DNA of 27,493 nucleotides, from the IMG/VR virus record IMGVR_UViG_3300042291_000623, positions 1 to 27,493 of that record; one strand, 5' to 3'. Within the stretch, counting starts at the first letter, position 1, and each line of letters starts with the position of its first letter. Shown one piece after another: positions 5,554 to 11,802 of the stretch. This DNA is from a virus. The position numbers and the translations under genes were made by a program. Under the pieces are notes generated by a model, which saw nothing but the letters and a program-made list of their open reading frames with translations, made no database searches and was not told where the DNA came from.

Positions 5554-6158
5554 TGATTGCCGCAGACAATAAAGTATCACCATTTGATGCATGGAGTATA
5601 GGTACAGCATGCCGCCTACATTTTTCCGCTGGCAGTTATGATGCCTTTAAGTTTAACTTTAAAGGACCACGCTTAAAGCAATCTTCATTCCTCGCGCGTA
5701 AAGATCGTTTCTTTTATGAAAAGATTGCACGCAATTATTCAAAGCGAGGTGATTGCATCGGCTTCTTTACTGCAAATATATTGGCTGGTAAGGGTTGGAT
5801 TGGAGATATGTCGCCTGAAGTATATTTGCTATGGCAGAGTAAACTACAAGCATTGCAATATAACTTTAAGAATGAATTGGGTGCTTGCGCGACAACTCCG
5901 TTTGACTCTCTATTTGAGAGCGGCGACGGGTTTCCGCAAATATATACACGCTATGCCAATGGTACACTATCCTTTGAGAGCGTAACAATATTAGACTTGC
6001 TCTGTGATTACAGCTCACGTCTAGGTAAGACATCTTCTGATCCATTGGGTATCTTAAGTGAATTCCTTCATAAAGTAAAACGATACCGCCCTTTCGTTGC
6101 ACCTAAAATAAACATCCAAAGCGCACGAGACGCTGTCATTAAAATATACACATCTTAA
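5553..6158 (+). CDS. 59: gp59, loader of the replicative helicase
   Basis: T4 gp59 binds branched DNA and gp32 and loads the gp41 helicase at forks and recombination intermediates. This 201-aa protein is close to the T4 length of 217. It shares a recognisable pattern: YDAFKFNFKGPRLKQSSFLARKDRFFYEKIARNY near residues 28-65, FFTANILAGKGWIGDMS near 70-90 (T4 has IFISNLVANQDAWIGDIS), then LLWQSKLQALQYNFKNEL, and a C-terminal helical domain with TLSFESVTILDLL. The start overlaps the stop of gene 33 (TAATG). Gene 32 follows after a 142-nt promoter region, as in T4. Confidence 0.88.
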   Translation: MIAADNKVSPFDAWSIGTACRLHFSAGSYDAFKFNFKGPRLKQSSFLARKDRFFYEKIARNYSKRGDCIGFFTANILAGKGWIGDMSPEVYLLWQSKLQALQYNFKNELGACATTPFDSLFESGDGFPQIYTRYANGTLSFESVTILDLLCDYSSRLGKTSSDPLGILSEFLHKVKRYRPFVAPKINIQSARDAVIKIYTS

Positions 6159-6164
6159 TGAGTA

Positions 6165-6172
6165 TATAAATA
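6165..6172 (+). promoter_or_regulatory. T4-type late promoter upstream of gene 32
   Basis: Exact TATAAATA, 7 nt after the gene 59 stop and about 130 nt before the gene 32 start. It would allow late expression of gp32 in addition to the early-type promoter at 6214. Confidence 0.65.
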
Positions 6173-6213
6173 ATTTCTATCAGCAACTAATATTAAATTT
6201 TTAAAGAATACTA

Positions 6214-6242
6214 TTTACATAGCATACTCTTTATGATATAAT
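6214..6242 (+). promoter_or_regulatory. Sigma-70-type promoter for gene 32
   Basis: TTTACA (6214-6219), a 17-nt spacer, TATAAT (6237-6242). A second TATAAT at 6255-6260 lies in the leader. The predicted leader is ~50 nt, A/C-rich near the ATG. Confidence 0.78.
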
Positions 6243-6300
6243 AAATCTTGTTGATATAATACAACGCAAAACAAAAACAATACACTGTAATACTAAACAT

Positions 6301-7215
6301 ATGTCGTTTGATAAACTAAAACAAAATCGTACAGCCTCAATTAATAAACTCGTTGAAGCTGCAGAAAAAATCGGATCACCAAAAACTTATGGTGATGATC
6401 GCCTTTGGGCACCCGCTGTTGATAAAGCAGGTAATGGTTACGCAATTATTCGTTTCCTTTCTGCTAAAGAAGGCGAGGATCTCCCATGGGTTCGCTTTTG
6501 GGACCACGGTTTCAAAGGTCCAACAGGCCGTTGGTATATTGAAAACTCGCTTACGAGTATCGGTCAACCAGACCCTGTTGCTGAAATTAATAGCATTCTC
6601 TGGAACAGCGGAAATGAAAAGGATAAAGAAATTGCGCGTGAGCGTAAACGTCGCCTGCACTATGTAAGCAACATTCTTGTAGTCTCTGATCCTGCAAATC
6701 CAGATAATGAAGGTAAGGTATTCTTATACAAATTTGGTAAGAAAATCTTTGATAAGATTATGGATATTATGCAGCCACAATTTCAGGATGAAACACCAGT
6801 GAATCCGTTTGACTTCTGGGGCGGCGCAAACTTTAAGTTGAAGATTCGCAACTTTGAAGGATATCGTAATTATGATAAGAGCGAATTTGAAAATACATCT
6901 GAACTCTTTGGCGGAGATGAAGCTAAATTAGAACGTGTATATAATCAACTGTTTTCGCTCAAGGATTTTATTGATCCTGCAAATTACAAGAGCTATGGTG
7001 ACCTTAAACGCAAGCTCGTTGAGGTACTTGGTGCTGATGCAATTGGTGGTTCGCTTACTGAGGAACACAGCATCAATGAGCGTGCAGCATCAGTTGGTAA
7101 GACCGCTGAAGCAACACCCGCTTATACTGAAGCGCCCGCTCCGGCTCTAAGCACCAGTGATGACGATGACAATGATGACTCGTTGAGTTACTTTGCAAAA
7201 CTAGCACAAGGCTAA
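6301..7215 (+). CDS. 32: gp32, single-stranded DNA-binding protein
   Basis: Coats ssDNA at the replication fork and in recombination and organises gp59, gp41 and the polymerase. The protein is 304 aa (T4: 301). It has the N-terminal cooperativity segment MSFDKLKQNRTASINKL; an OB-fold core with DRLWAPAVDKAGNGYAIIRF, DLPWVRFWDHGFKGPTGRWY, LHYVSNILVVSDP and NPFDFWGGANFKLKIRN; and the acidic tail (DDDDNDDSLSYFAKLAQG) that recruits partners. The CxxC-type zinc module of T4 gp32 is absent: the T4 CPVC region reads DPVAEIN here. I recall the same loss in cyanophage gp32 proteins. The gene is monocistronic, with its own promoters and a strong terminator. Confidence 0.95.
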   Translation: MSFDKLKQNRTASINKLVEAAEKIGSPKTYGDDRLWAPAVDKAGNGYAIIRFLSAKEGEDLPWVRFWDHGFKGPTGRWYIENSLTSIGQPDPVAEINSILWNSGNEKDKEIARERKRRLHYVSNILVVSDPANPDNEGKVFLYKFGKKIFDKIMDIMQPQFQDETPVNPFDFWGGANFKLKIRNFEGYRNYDKSEFENTSELFGGDEAKLERVYNQLFSLKDFIDPANYKSYGDLKRKLVEVLGADAIGGSLTEEHSINERAASVGKTAEATPAYTEAPAPALSTSDDDDNDDSLSYFAKLAQG

Positions 7216-7237
7216 ACACCTTAAAACTATAACGCAC

Positions 7238-7272
7238 AAGGGAGATGGTTTATATGCCATCTCCCTTTTTTT
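7238..7272 (+). terminator. Strong intrinsic terminator after gene 32
   Basis: A perfect 11-bp stem (7238-7248 with 7257-7267), an 8-nt loop, and a run of seven T at 7266-7272. It lies 23 nt after the gp32 stop. Confidence 0.9.
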
Positions 7273-7284
7273 GATATATATTTT

Positions 7285-7560
7285 ATGATATTCTTAATAC
7301 GAGTATTTACATATTTAAATTGCATTGACTGTAGGCGGCATCTTGATACACTAGAAGAGTATTGTATGCGCACACCAGCACAACTTGAAGTCATTGACGT
7401 TGATCGTGAAGAGAATTTACCGTTAGCATTTCAACATAAGATAGAGGGTATACCACATACGCTTTGTTATGGCATACGCGGCAACATCTTACACAGCTTC
7501 TTTGGAGTAAAGAGCGTTGACCAATTTGCTGATATAATCTATGGTGCAGTTAGTAACTAA
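7285..7560 (+). CDS. Thioredoxin/glutaredoxin-fold protein
   Basis: A 91-aa protein with the thioredoxin-fold layout: a beta strand FLIRVFTYLN, the redox motif Cys13-Ile-Asp-Cys16 at the start of helix 1, a second strand LEVIDVDRE, and the cis-proline loop GIPHT (Pro57), followed by ILHSFFGVKSVDQF. CxxC plus cis-Pro supports a dithiol-disulfide reductase. T4 carries a comparable protein (NrdC) for its ribonucleotide reductase, but no such partner gene lies in the window. The start at 7285 comes 13 nt after the gp32 terminator. No clear sigma-70 promoter is visible, only an AT-rich stretch. The 3' end overlaps the convergent tape-measure gene by 11 bp. Confidence 0.8.
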   Translation: MIFLIRVFTYLNCIDCRRHLDTLEEYCMRTPAQLEVIDVDREENLPLAFQHKIEGIPHTLCYGIRGNILHSFFGVKSVDQFADIIYGAVSN

Positions 7561-9232
7561 ATGCCATACCACTCGCGCTCATAATTGGACTCATTGCAGG
7601 CGCATTATTATTTACATTACTGCTGCGCACGTTACTAACATTTCCACCGTTATTATTATTCACAACCACTGTAGAATTGCCTGATACACTTGCACCGGCA
7701 GCTTTTAGCGCTGCTCCAGTTGTACTTGGAATGCTCTGCATGTTTTCTTTAAATTGGTAACCAGAATCTTTATATTCTTGGAAAGAATTGTATCCTGCGG
7801 CTTTTCCCTTTTCATCATTGCTTAAAGCTGAAAAATCGCCTGAGGCCTTAGCAGTTTCCATTTTATCAACTGAAATTTCTGCTGGTGCTGAGCCAAATGC
7901 ATATTTGTATACCGCATCTGGTATCACACCTTGGATCATACCAATCGGATCATACCACGCACGCTTAACATTTGGATCTGGTAGTATAGCGCGTAATATT
8001 TTCTTATGAAACTCAGATATAGTATCACCCACGCTGCTAAACAATTCAATTGCGCCATCCATTGCGTCAATAAAAAATTGTCCAATTTTAAGTGGTAGCG
8101 TTGAAAAGAAATCTATAATGTTACTAAATACTGATCCAATAAATTCACCAATAGTTTCAGCAATGCCAAAGGTAAAATCTAAAAATTGTTTAAATAAGCC
8201 AGTGAACGAAAAACTATCAAGCGCCTTTTCAACATTTTCAAAACCAAGTGCGCCAGCAACCCATGATATGCCGTCCTTTATTAAATCGAGAAGACCGCCA
8301 ATGATTGAATCAAACACCCCAACCAGTGCTCCTTTAATACCACCAATGATACCGCCTTCTTTAAAGCCACTTATAAATCCAGTGATTGCTCCATAGATAC
8401 CTAAAATAATTGTAAGCGGTAACCCAAATATTTTACCTAGTCCTACAAGTAATCGACCAACTCCTTTAAGTAACTTTCCAAGTGTACCTCCTAATTTTGC
8501 ACCAGTGCTAAAGCCAGACTTGATACCATTAAATACATTTCCAAATACACCAAATAATTTTTTGGCAACATCAAAGACACCGCCTACAACTTTAACAATT
8601 GGAGAATTTGAAAATATGTTAAAGAAAGATTTGATCTTACCTAGGAATGTAGATAAGCCTTTAAATAAACTACTGCCTTTAAATTTTGTTACAAGATCGC
8701 CAATTGCATCGAAGACTCCTGTAATTTTTCGCACTATACTGTTATTCTTAAAGCGTGTTATTATATCATCAAAGAAACTTCCAATGCGTGTAAATAAATT
8801 TTTGACAGCTTGGCCAGTCTTTGACTCACGCAGTAGTTTTAGTGGTTTGGTTAATATACCTTTAAATTCTTTTAGGAAGCCAGCTACAAATCCAACCATA
8901 CCAGCACCAATTGCTGCTATGGTGCCAAATATTCCAAGGTTACCACCGCCACTTCGTGGGCTTGATGCTGGAACTGTTCGTTCTTCGCCACCGCCTCGTC
9001 CGCGTAATGCAGCAAGTAATTCGGCACGATCTTCTCGTTCTTGCAGCCGATTCCCTTGTAGGATTTCTCCAAGATTAACATTTGACTCTATAAGCATGTC
9101 AAACCGCCCAATCATATCAATCGTCAATAGCCGTAGATTGTTAAGCGTATCAACATTATCCAGCATCAAATCAGCTGAAGTGTTTGCGGTGCGTAATTCT
9201 TCTATGACAGTTTCAAGTGATCCGTTGTTCAT
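7550..9232 (-). CDS. Tape-measure-like tail protein (gp29-position)
   Basis: A 560-aa protein with the composition of a tape-measure protein. The N-terminal 75 residues are helical and acidic and include an Arg/Glu segment (RLQEREDRAELLAALRGRG). A hydrophobic segment lies at residues 99-120, followed by a long series of Phe/Gly/Lys-rich amphipathic stretches and a second strongly hydrophobic part near 265-300. The tail is Asn-rich (VVVNNNNGGNVSNV). T4 gp29, the tail-length ruler, is 590 aa. Its place directly after gp26 and the 51-like ORF matches the usual place of tape-measure genes after the tail chaperones. Its ATG overlaps the preceding stop (ATGA). The identification rests on composition and context, not on a specific motif. 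Confidence 0.65.
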   Translation of the reverse strand: MNNGSLETVIEELRTANTSADLMLDNVDTLNNLRLLTIDMIGRFDMLIESNVNLGEILQGNRLQEREDRAELLAALRGRGGGEERTVPASSPRSGGGNLGIFGTIAAIGAGMVGFVAGFLKEFKGILTKPLKLLRESKTGQAVKNLFTRIGSFFDDIITRFKNNSIVRKITGVFDAIGDLVTKFKGSSLFKGLSTFLGKIKSFFNIFSNSPIVKVVGGVFDVAKKLFGVFGNVFNGIKSGFSTGAKLGGTLGKLLKGVGRLLVGLGKIFGLPLTIILGIYGAITGFISGFKEGGIIGGIKGALVGVFDSIIGGLLDLIKDGISWVAGALGFENVEKALDSFSFTGLFKQFLDFTFGIAETIGEFIGSVFSNIIDFFSTLPLKIGQFFIDAMDGAIELFSSVGDTISEFHKKILRAILPDPNVKRAWYDPIGMIQGVIPDAVYKYAFGSAPAEISVDKMETAKASGDFSALSNDEKGKAAGYNSFQEYKDSGYQFKENMQSIPSTTGAALKAAGASVSGNSTVVVNNNNGGNVSNVRSSNVNNNAPAMSPIMSASGMAFSY

Positions 9233-9348
9233 TTCTTATTGCGTTGTTCTTCTTCTTTAATGTAATTTAATAACATCGATATATAAATTTCCCTCTCCCA
9301 CGGTAACATGGTTTCTAGCTCTGACAAACTATACTTGTGATGTTGCAT
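9229..9348 (-). CDS. 51-like ORF (39 aa), C-terminal part of a probable gp26 frameshift fusion
   Basis: On the minus strand an ATG at 9348 opens 39 codons: MQHHKYSLSELETMLPWERE, then IYISMLLNYIKEEEQ and a basic end. The YSLSELE-x-MLPWERE-IY pattern is one I recall from the short gp51-like hub-assembly or tail-chaperone proteins of marine T4-like phages. The same frame is open upstream without a stop and joins gene 26 by a -1 shift at 9405-9411, adding RLALSHDSLTNYYQTNFSL before the Met. In the fused form the product would be 293 aa. The stop overlaps the tape-measure ATG by 4 nt. Whether it is made alone, as a fusion, or both cannot be settled from the sequence. Confidence 0.7.
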   Translation of the reverse strand: MQHHKYSLSELETMLPWEREIYISMLLNYIKEEEQRNKK

Positions 9349-9383
9349 TAGTGAAAAGTTTGTTTGATAATAGTTTGTCAGAG
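9319..9383 (-). repeat. 14-bp perfect inverted repeat between gene 26 and the tape-measure gene
   Basis: CTCTGACAAACTAT (9319-9332) is the exact reverse complement of 9370-9383, with a 37-nt loop. On the minus-strand mRNA the stem begins 21 nt after the slippery heptamer, and its loop contains the ATG (9346-9348) of the 39-aa ORF. It could stimulate frameshifting or control internal initiation. Confidence 0.85.
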
Positions 9384-9398
9384 AATCATGCGAGAGGG

Positions 9399-10109
9399 CT
9401 AGGCGAAAAAAGATTGTGTTCCAGTTAAGACCTGAGAGTTATCTGTTTTGCATTGCGCACATACAAAGCGTATTTCATGTTGCAACTTTGGAGCGTTTTC
9501 GATATATGCCTCAATCTTAGATACTTGAGAGCGACTCAGTGAATTTACAAATTCTTTTAATTCAGCTTGTGAACTTTGAGCTGCAGGATATACAGCGCTA
9601 TCATCAAAGATTGATTCAATAGATGCAATAATCATGTTGGTAACTGTTTCAACATGTACGTTTTCGCCCAAGCCAATTTTATTTAGGTCATCAACTGATA
9701 TATGGCGTAGGACAATTCCAACCTTATCGGTTAACATAATCTTGTTATCCACCTTTGTGCTCGGCCATGTGACTTCAACCGTGTCTAGGTTAACTTCTAC
9801 TGGATTATATGTTTCACATGATGCGCATTTACATTTAATATTTACAATTTCACCTACGCTCTTTGCGCGCAGCTTTAAGAAAATATATTCAAGGTCAAAT
9901 GATGTTAAAAGGTTTGCTTTAACTGTTCCGTATGTACACGTCTCAACAACATCACGTATTGCGCTCATAATTTCCTTTTGGTCGTTTGACTCTTGTGCAA
10001 GCAAAAGAATCTTTTCTTCCTTGACAAGGAATGGACGATATTCAATTGTCTGCTGAGTTGACGGAACGGTCAACGTGTATTTTGGTGCTGTTAGTACTGG
10101 TAATGCCAT
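9399..10109 (-). CDS. 26: gp26-type baseplate hub / tail assembly protein (T4_baseplate family)
   Basis: A 236-aa protein of the T4 gp26 family (PF12322). The family opening is clear: MALPVLTAPKYTLTVPSTQQ, then TIEYRPFLVKEEKILLLAQE and MSAIRDVVETCTYG. T4 gp26 (208 aa) is needed for baseplate hub assembly. Two cysteine pairs, Cys95/Cys98 (CASC) and Cys217/Cys220 (CAQC), could bind zinc. The last codons form a slippery sequence (see 9405-9411), so a longer 293-aa form is likely. The start is the ATG at 10109, 25 nt after the late box at 10135-10142 (minus strand). The gene precedes the tape-measure gene, as tail chaperones do in other phages. Confidence 0.88.
   Translation of the reverse strand: MALPVLTAPKYTLTVPSTQQTIEYRPFLVKEEKILLLAQESNDQKEIMSAIRDVVETCTYGTVKANLLTSFDLEYIFLKLRAKSVGEIVNIKCKCASCETYNPVEVNLDTVEVTWPSTKVDNKIMLTDKVGIVLRHISVDDLNKIGLGENVHVETVTNMIIASIESIFDDSAVYPAAQSSQAELKEFVNSLSRSQVSKIEAYIENAPKLQHEIRFVCAQCKTDNSQVLTGTQSFFA
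9405..9411 (-). promoter_or_regulatory. Candidate programmed -1 frameshift site T_TTT_TTC
   Basis: Gene 26 ends TCT TTT TTC GCC TAG on the minus strand. The heptamer T TTT TTC is in the correct phase for a -1 slip. After the slip the frame is open for 58 further codons and reads straight through the 51-like ORF to its TGA at 9229-9231. Confidence 0.7.
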
Positions 10110-10134
10110 AATGTTAGTATAATATAGTTTTAGT

Positions 10135-10142
10135 TATTTATC
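10135..10142 (-). promoter_or_regulatory. Late promoter for gene 26
   Basis: The minus strand reads GATAAATA (10142 to 10135), one base from TATAAATA, in the gap between the tube gene and gene 26. The expected start near 10129 leaves a ~20-nt leader. Confidence 0.6.
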
Positions 10143-10145
10143 CCA

Positions 10146-10727
10146 TTAGATTGATGTAAGAGGTCCAACAATTACAATACCATCTGGAATATTATCTTTA
10201 AAGCGTGGTATCACGCGATCACATGTTAGAGTCACACTCACTTTTTGAATGCTTGATTCATTTTCATGACTTAATTCCACACTCTGTATTTGATATGGGT
10301 ATGCACGTTGCAGTAAGACACTATATGTTTCTCTGTCCTGGTCATCGAGCTGTTTAATAACTATATTGCGTGTGTATTCATCATGATAACGTGTTAGGTA
10401 ACTATTTACTCCTATAATATAATTTGTCCATGCGTCAAACGCTCGCTTTGCAATGTAATTATTTGTCAGGTTAAATGTTAGAGTAACGTCATCGTCGACA
10501 AATCCAGTTGGTATCTTTAGTGCACGACGTGTTGATATTTCGTAATCAAGAGTAGTGATTTGCTTACCTGGGATTGTTACACTATCACACATAAATGATA
10601 GGTCACGTAAAGATTCAATATTTTCATTAAAACCTGGGATGTCAGTAATTGAAACCTCAAAACGATTTGGGCGCGCAAACCCACCGTTTATTGCAATTGC
10701 GTTTTTAAAGTCGTTTATTGATGACAT
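10146..10727 (-). CDS. gp19-family tail tube-like protein
   Basis: A 193-aa protein with the T4 gp19 tail-tube pattern. Near the N-terminus is NGGFARPNRFEVSITDIPGF (T4 gp19 has DFARPNLFQVEIS). It continues with LSFMCDSVTIPGKQI, VDDDVTLTFNLTNNY, a helix AFDAWTNYI, then NIVIKQLDDQDRETYSVLLQ, PYQIQSVELSHENES and IQKVSVTLTCDRV, which match the tube-fold strands that pair to form the inner barrel. It could be the main tube protein or a tube-like baseplate component such as the gp54-type initiator; position among hub genes rather than beside a sheath gene favours the latter. It lies 3 nt after the preceding gene, so it is co-transcribed with it. Confidence 0.7.
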   Translation of the reverse strand: MSSINDFKNAIAINGGFARPNRFEVSITDIPGFNENIESLRDLSFMCDSVTIPGKQITTLDYEISTRRALKIPTGFVDDDVTLTFNLTNNYIAKRAFDAWTNYIIGVNSYLTRYHDEYTRNIVIKQLDDQDRETYSVLLQRAYPYQIQSVELSHENESSIQKVSVTLTCDRVIPRFKDNIPDGIVIVGPLTSI

Positions 10728-10730
10728 ATG

Positions 10731-11315
10731 TTATACTAATTTACGTGTTGTCTTCCAGATGGATGTATTTGATTCTTTAACAAAACTATCAGTTGGCAAG
10801 AATAATGCAATCTCCCATTCGCTAGGTGCAACTTCCACAGTCTTTGATGTAACATGCTCAAACAAGTAGTGTTTAAAACATGGTGCAAAGGCGCGTAGGT
10901 TTGATATGCCGTTAAGCATATCATATGTTAGTCTAAACCGTGTTGTTTCATTATACTTTTTATTGTTTGTATAATCCATCAGACGGTCAAAGAATATCGC
11001 ACGCTGACGCGGAGGAAGGTAATGAAGGTTAAGTCCATAAAAACCCTTCTTTGCTGGACCAACCATAAGTATAAGAGGAAAGCGATCATAATGCGGAAGC
11101 GTATCTTTACCTTTAGGATCGTACAAGAACATAAACATTCGCCCTATGAGCGGGCGCTTACGTGTCTCAAGGGCAGTATCCGTCAATACACGTCGTGGTG
11201 TCACGGTTGTCATTGATTGTATCTTGCGTAAAAACCAATTACGTGACTCTACAGTGCGTAACTTTATTCCTGCACGTTCTGCTTGTGCGTGTATTTTAGA
11301 AAAAAGAGATGCCAT
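10731..11315 (-). CDS. Conserved phage morphogenesis protein, possible DNA end protector (gp2-like)
   Basis: A 194-aa protein. The distinctive segments are GRMFMFLYDPKGKDTLPHYD, RFPLILMVGPAKKGFYGLNL, HYLPPRQRAIFFDRLMDYTN, and a C-terminal SEWEIALFLPTDSF. I recall this layout in Kyanoviridae-type phages, where it is annotated as a DNA end protector (gp2); the assignment is from memory and not firm. In T4, gp2 binds DNA ends after packaging and protects them from RecBCD, and its gene neighbours gene 4, as here. The ATG at 11315 is only 6 nt after a perfect late box, suggesting a leaderless late mRNA. The N-terminus is basic. Confidence 0.5.
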   Translation of the reverse strand: MASLFSKIHAQAERAGIKLRTVESRNWFLRKIQSMTTVTPRRVLTDTALETRKRPLIGRMFMFLYDPKGKDTLPHYDRFPLILMVGPAKKGFYGLNLHYLPPRQRAIFFDRLMDYTNNKKYNETTRFRLTYDMLNGISNLRAFAPCFKHYLFEHVTSKTVEVAPSEWEIALFLPTDSFVKESNTSIWKTTRKLV

Positions 11316-11321
11316 ACAAAC

Positions 11322-11329
11322 TATTTATA
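11322..11329 (-). promoter_or_regulatory. T4-type late promoter (minus strand)
   Basis: Exact TATAAATA read from 11329 to 11322, with a 6-nt gap to the ATG at 11315. It sits between gene 4 and the 194-aa gene. Confidence 0.78.
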
Positions 11330-11334
11330 TTGCG

Positions 11335-11790
11335 TCACGTTAGTAGTTTAATACCCAGTCCTTTAATAATATCTTCCGTCCATATTTGAAAGCGCCATCC
11401 ACGATCTGTACAAAATTCAGTTGCTGCCTCCCATTTTGATATGTTTTTCGCATATGTCATTACCTCTGTAATGTATGAGCGTGACTTTATAAGACGCGGC
11501 TTAGGTTCTTGTGTCTGTTTTTTTGGTTTAATCTCAATAAGATATGTATCTCCATTTTTAAATTGTATCTTAAGGTCAACAAAGTAGCGATGAAGTTTAC
11601 CATCAGTTTTGCAGCGGTATGCGATCACTGTCTCTTCACTGCTCCAGCGTACCACATCGGCGGTATCATCACACCATCTAAAAACCTGACGCTCCCACAG
11701 GCTGCGGTATGAAACTGCATTATAGTCGCCTTCATATTTGTTCTTGTGCACAACTCTGTATTTACCTTTATAATATTGACCCTTCTTCAT
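11335..11790 (-). CDS. 4: gp4 head completion protein
   Basis: T4 gp4 is added to the filled head before the tail joins; its fold resembles TnsA-type nucleases. This 151-aa protein matches T4 gp4 in length (150) and pattern: YNAVSYRSLWERQVFRWCDD, VVRWSSEETVIAYRC, HRYFVDLKIQF, and TYLIEIKPKKQT. Glu33, Asp72 and the Glu86-x-Lys88 pair form a PD-(D/E)xK-like active site. It is divergent from gene 48, with 12 nt between the two start codons. The promoter is probably the near-consensus TATAATTA on the minus strand at 11803-11796, which would give a leaderless transcript. Confidence 0.9.
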   Translation of the reverse strand: MKKGQYYKGKYRVVHKNKYEGDYNAVSYRSLWERQVFRWCDDTADVVRWSSEETVIAYRCKTDGKLHRYFVDLKIQFKNGDTYLIEIKPKKQTQEPKPRLIKSRSYITEVMTYAKNISKWEAATEFCTDRGWRFQIWTEDIIKGLGIKLLT

Positions 11791-11797
11791 ATAAATA
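11790..11797 (+). promoter_or_regulatory. T4-type late promoter for the gene 48 baseplate operon
   Basis: Exact TATAAATA, ending 5 nt before the gene 48 ATG at 11803. It is overlapped by a mirror-image box on the minus strand (TATAATTA, 11803-11796) 5 nt from the gene 4 ATG at 11790. Confidence 0.78.
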
Positions 11798-11802
11798 ATT
11801 AT

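Noticed and set aside
8505-9260. Plus-strand open frame (251 codons) opposite the tape-measure-like gene
   Set aside because: Low-complexity Pro/Asn/Ser-rich shadow of the minus-strand gene, with no start context or recognisable fold; the minus frame fits the operon.
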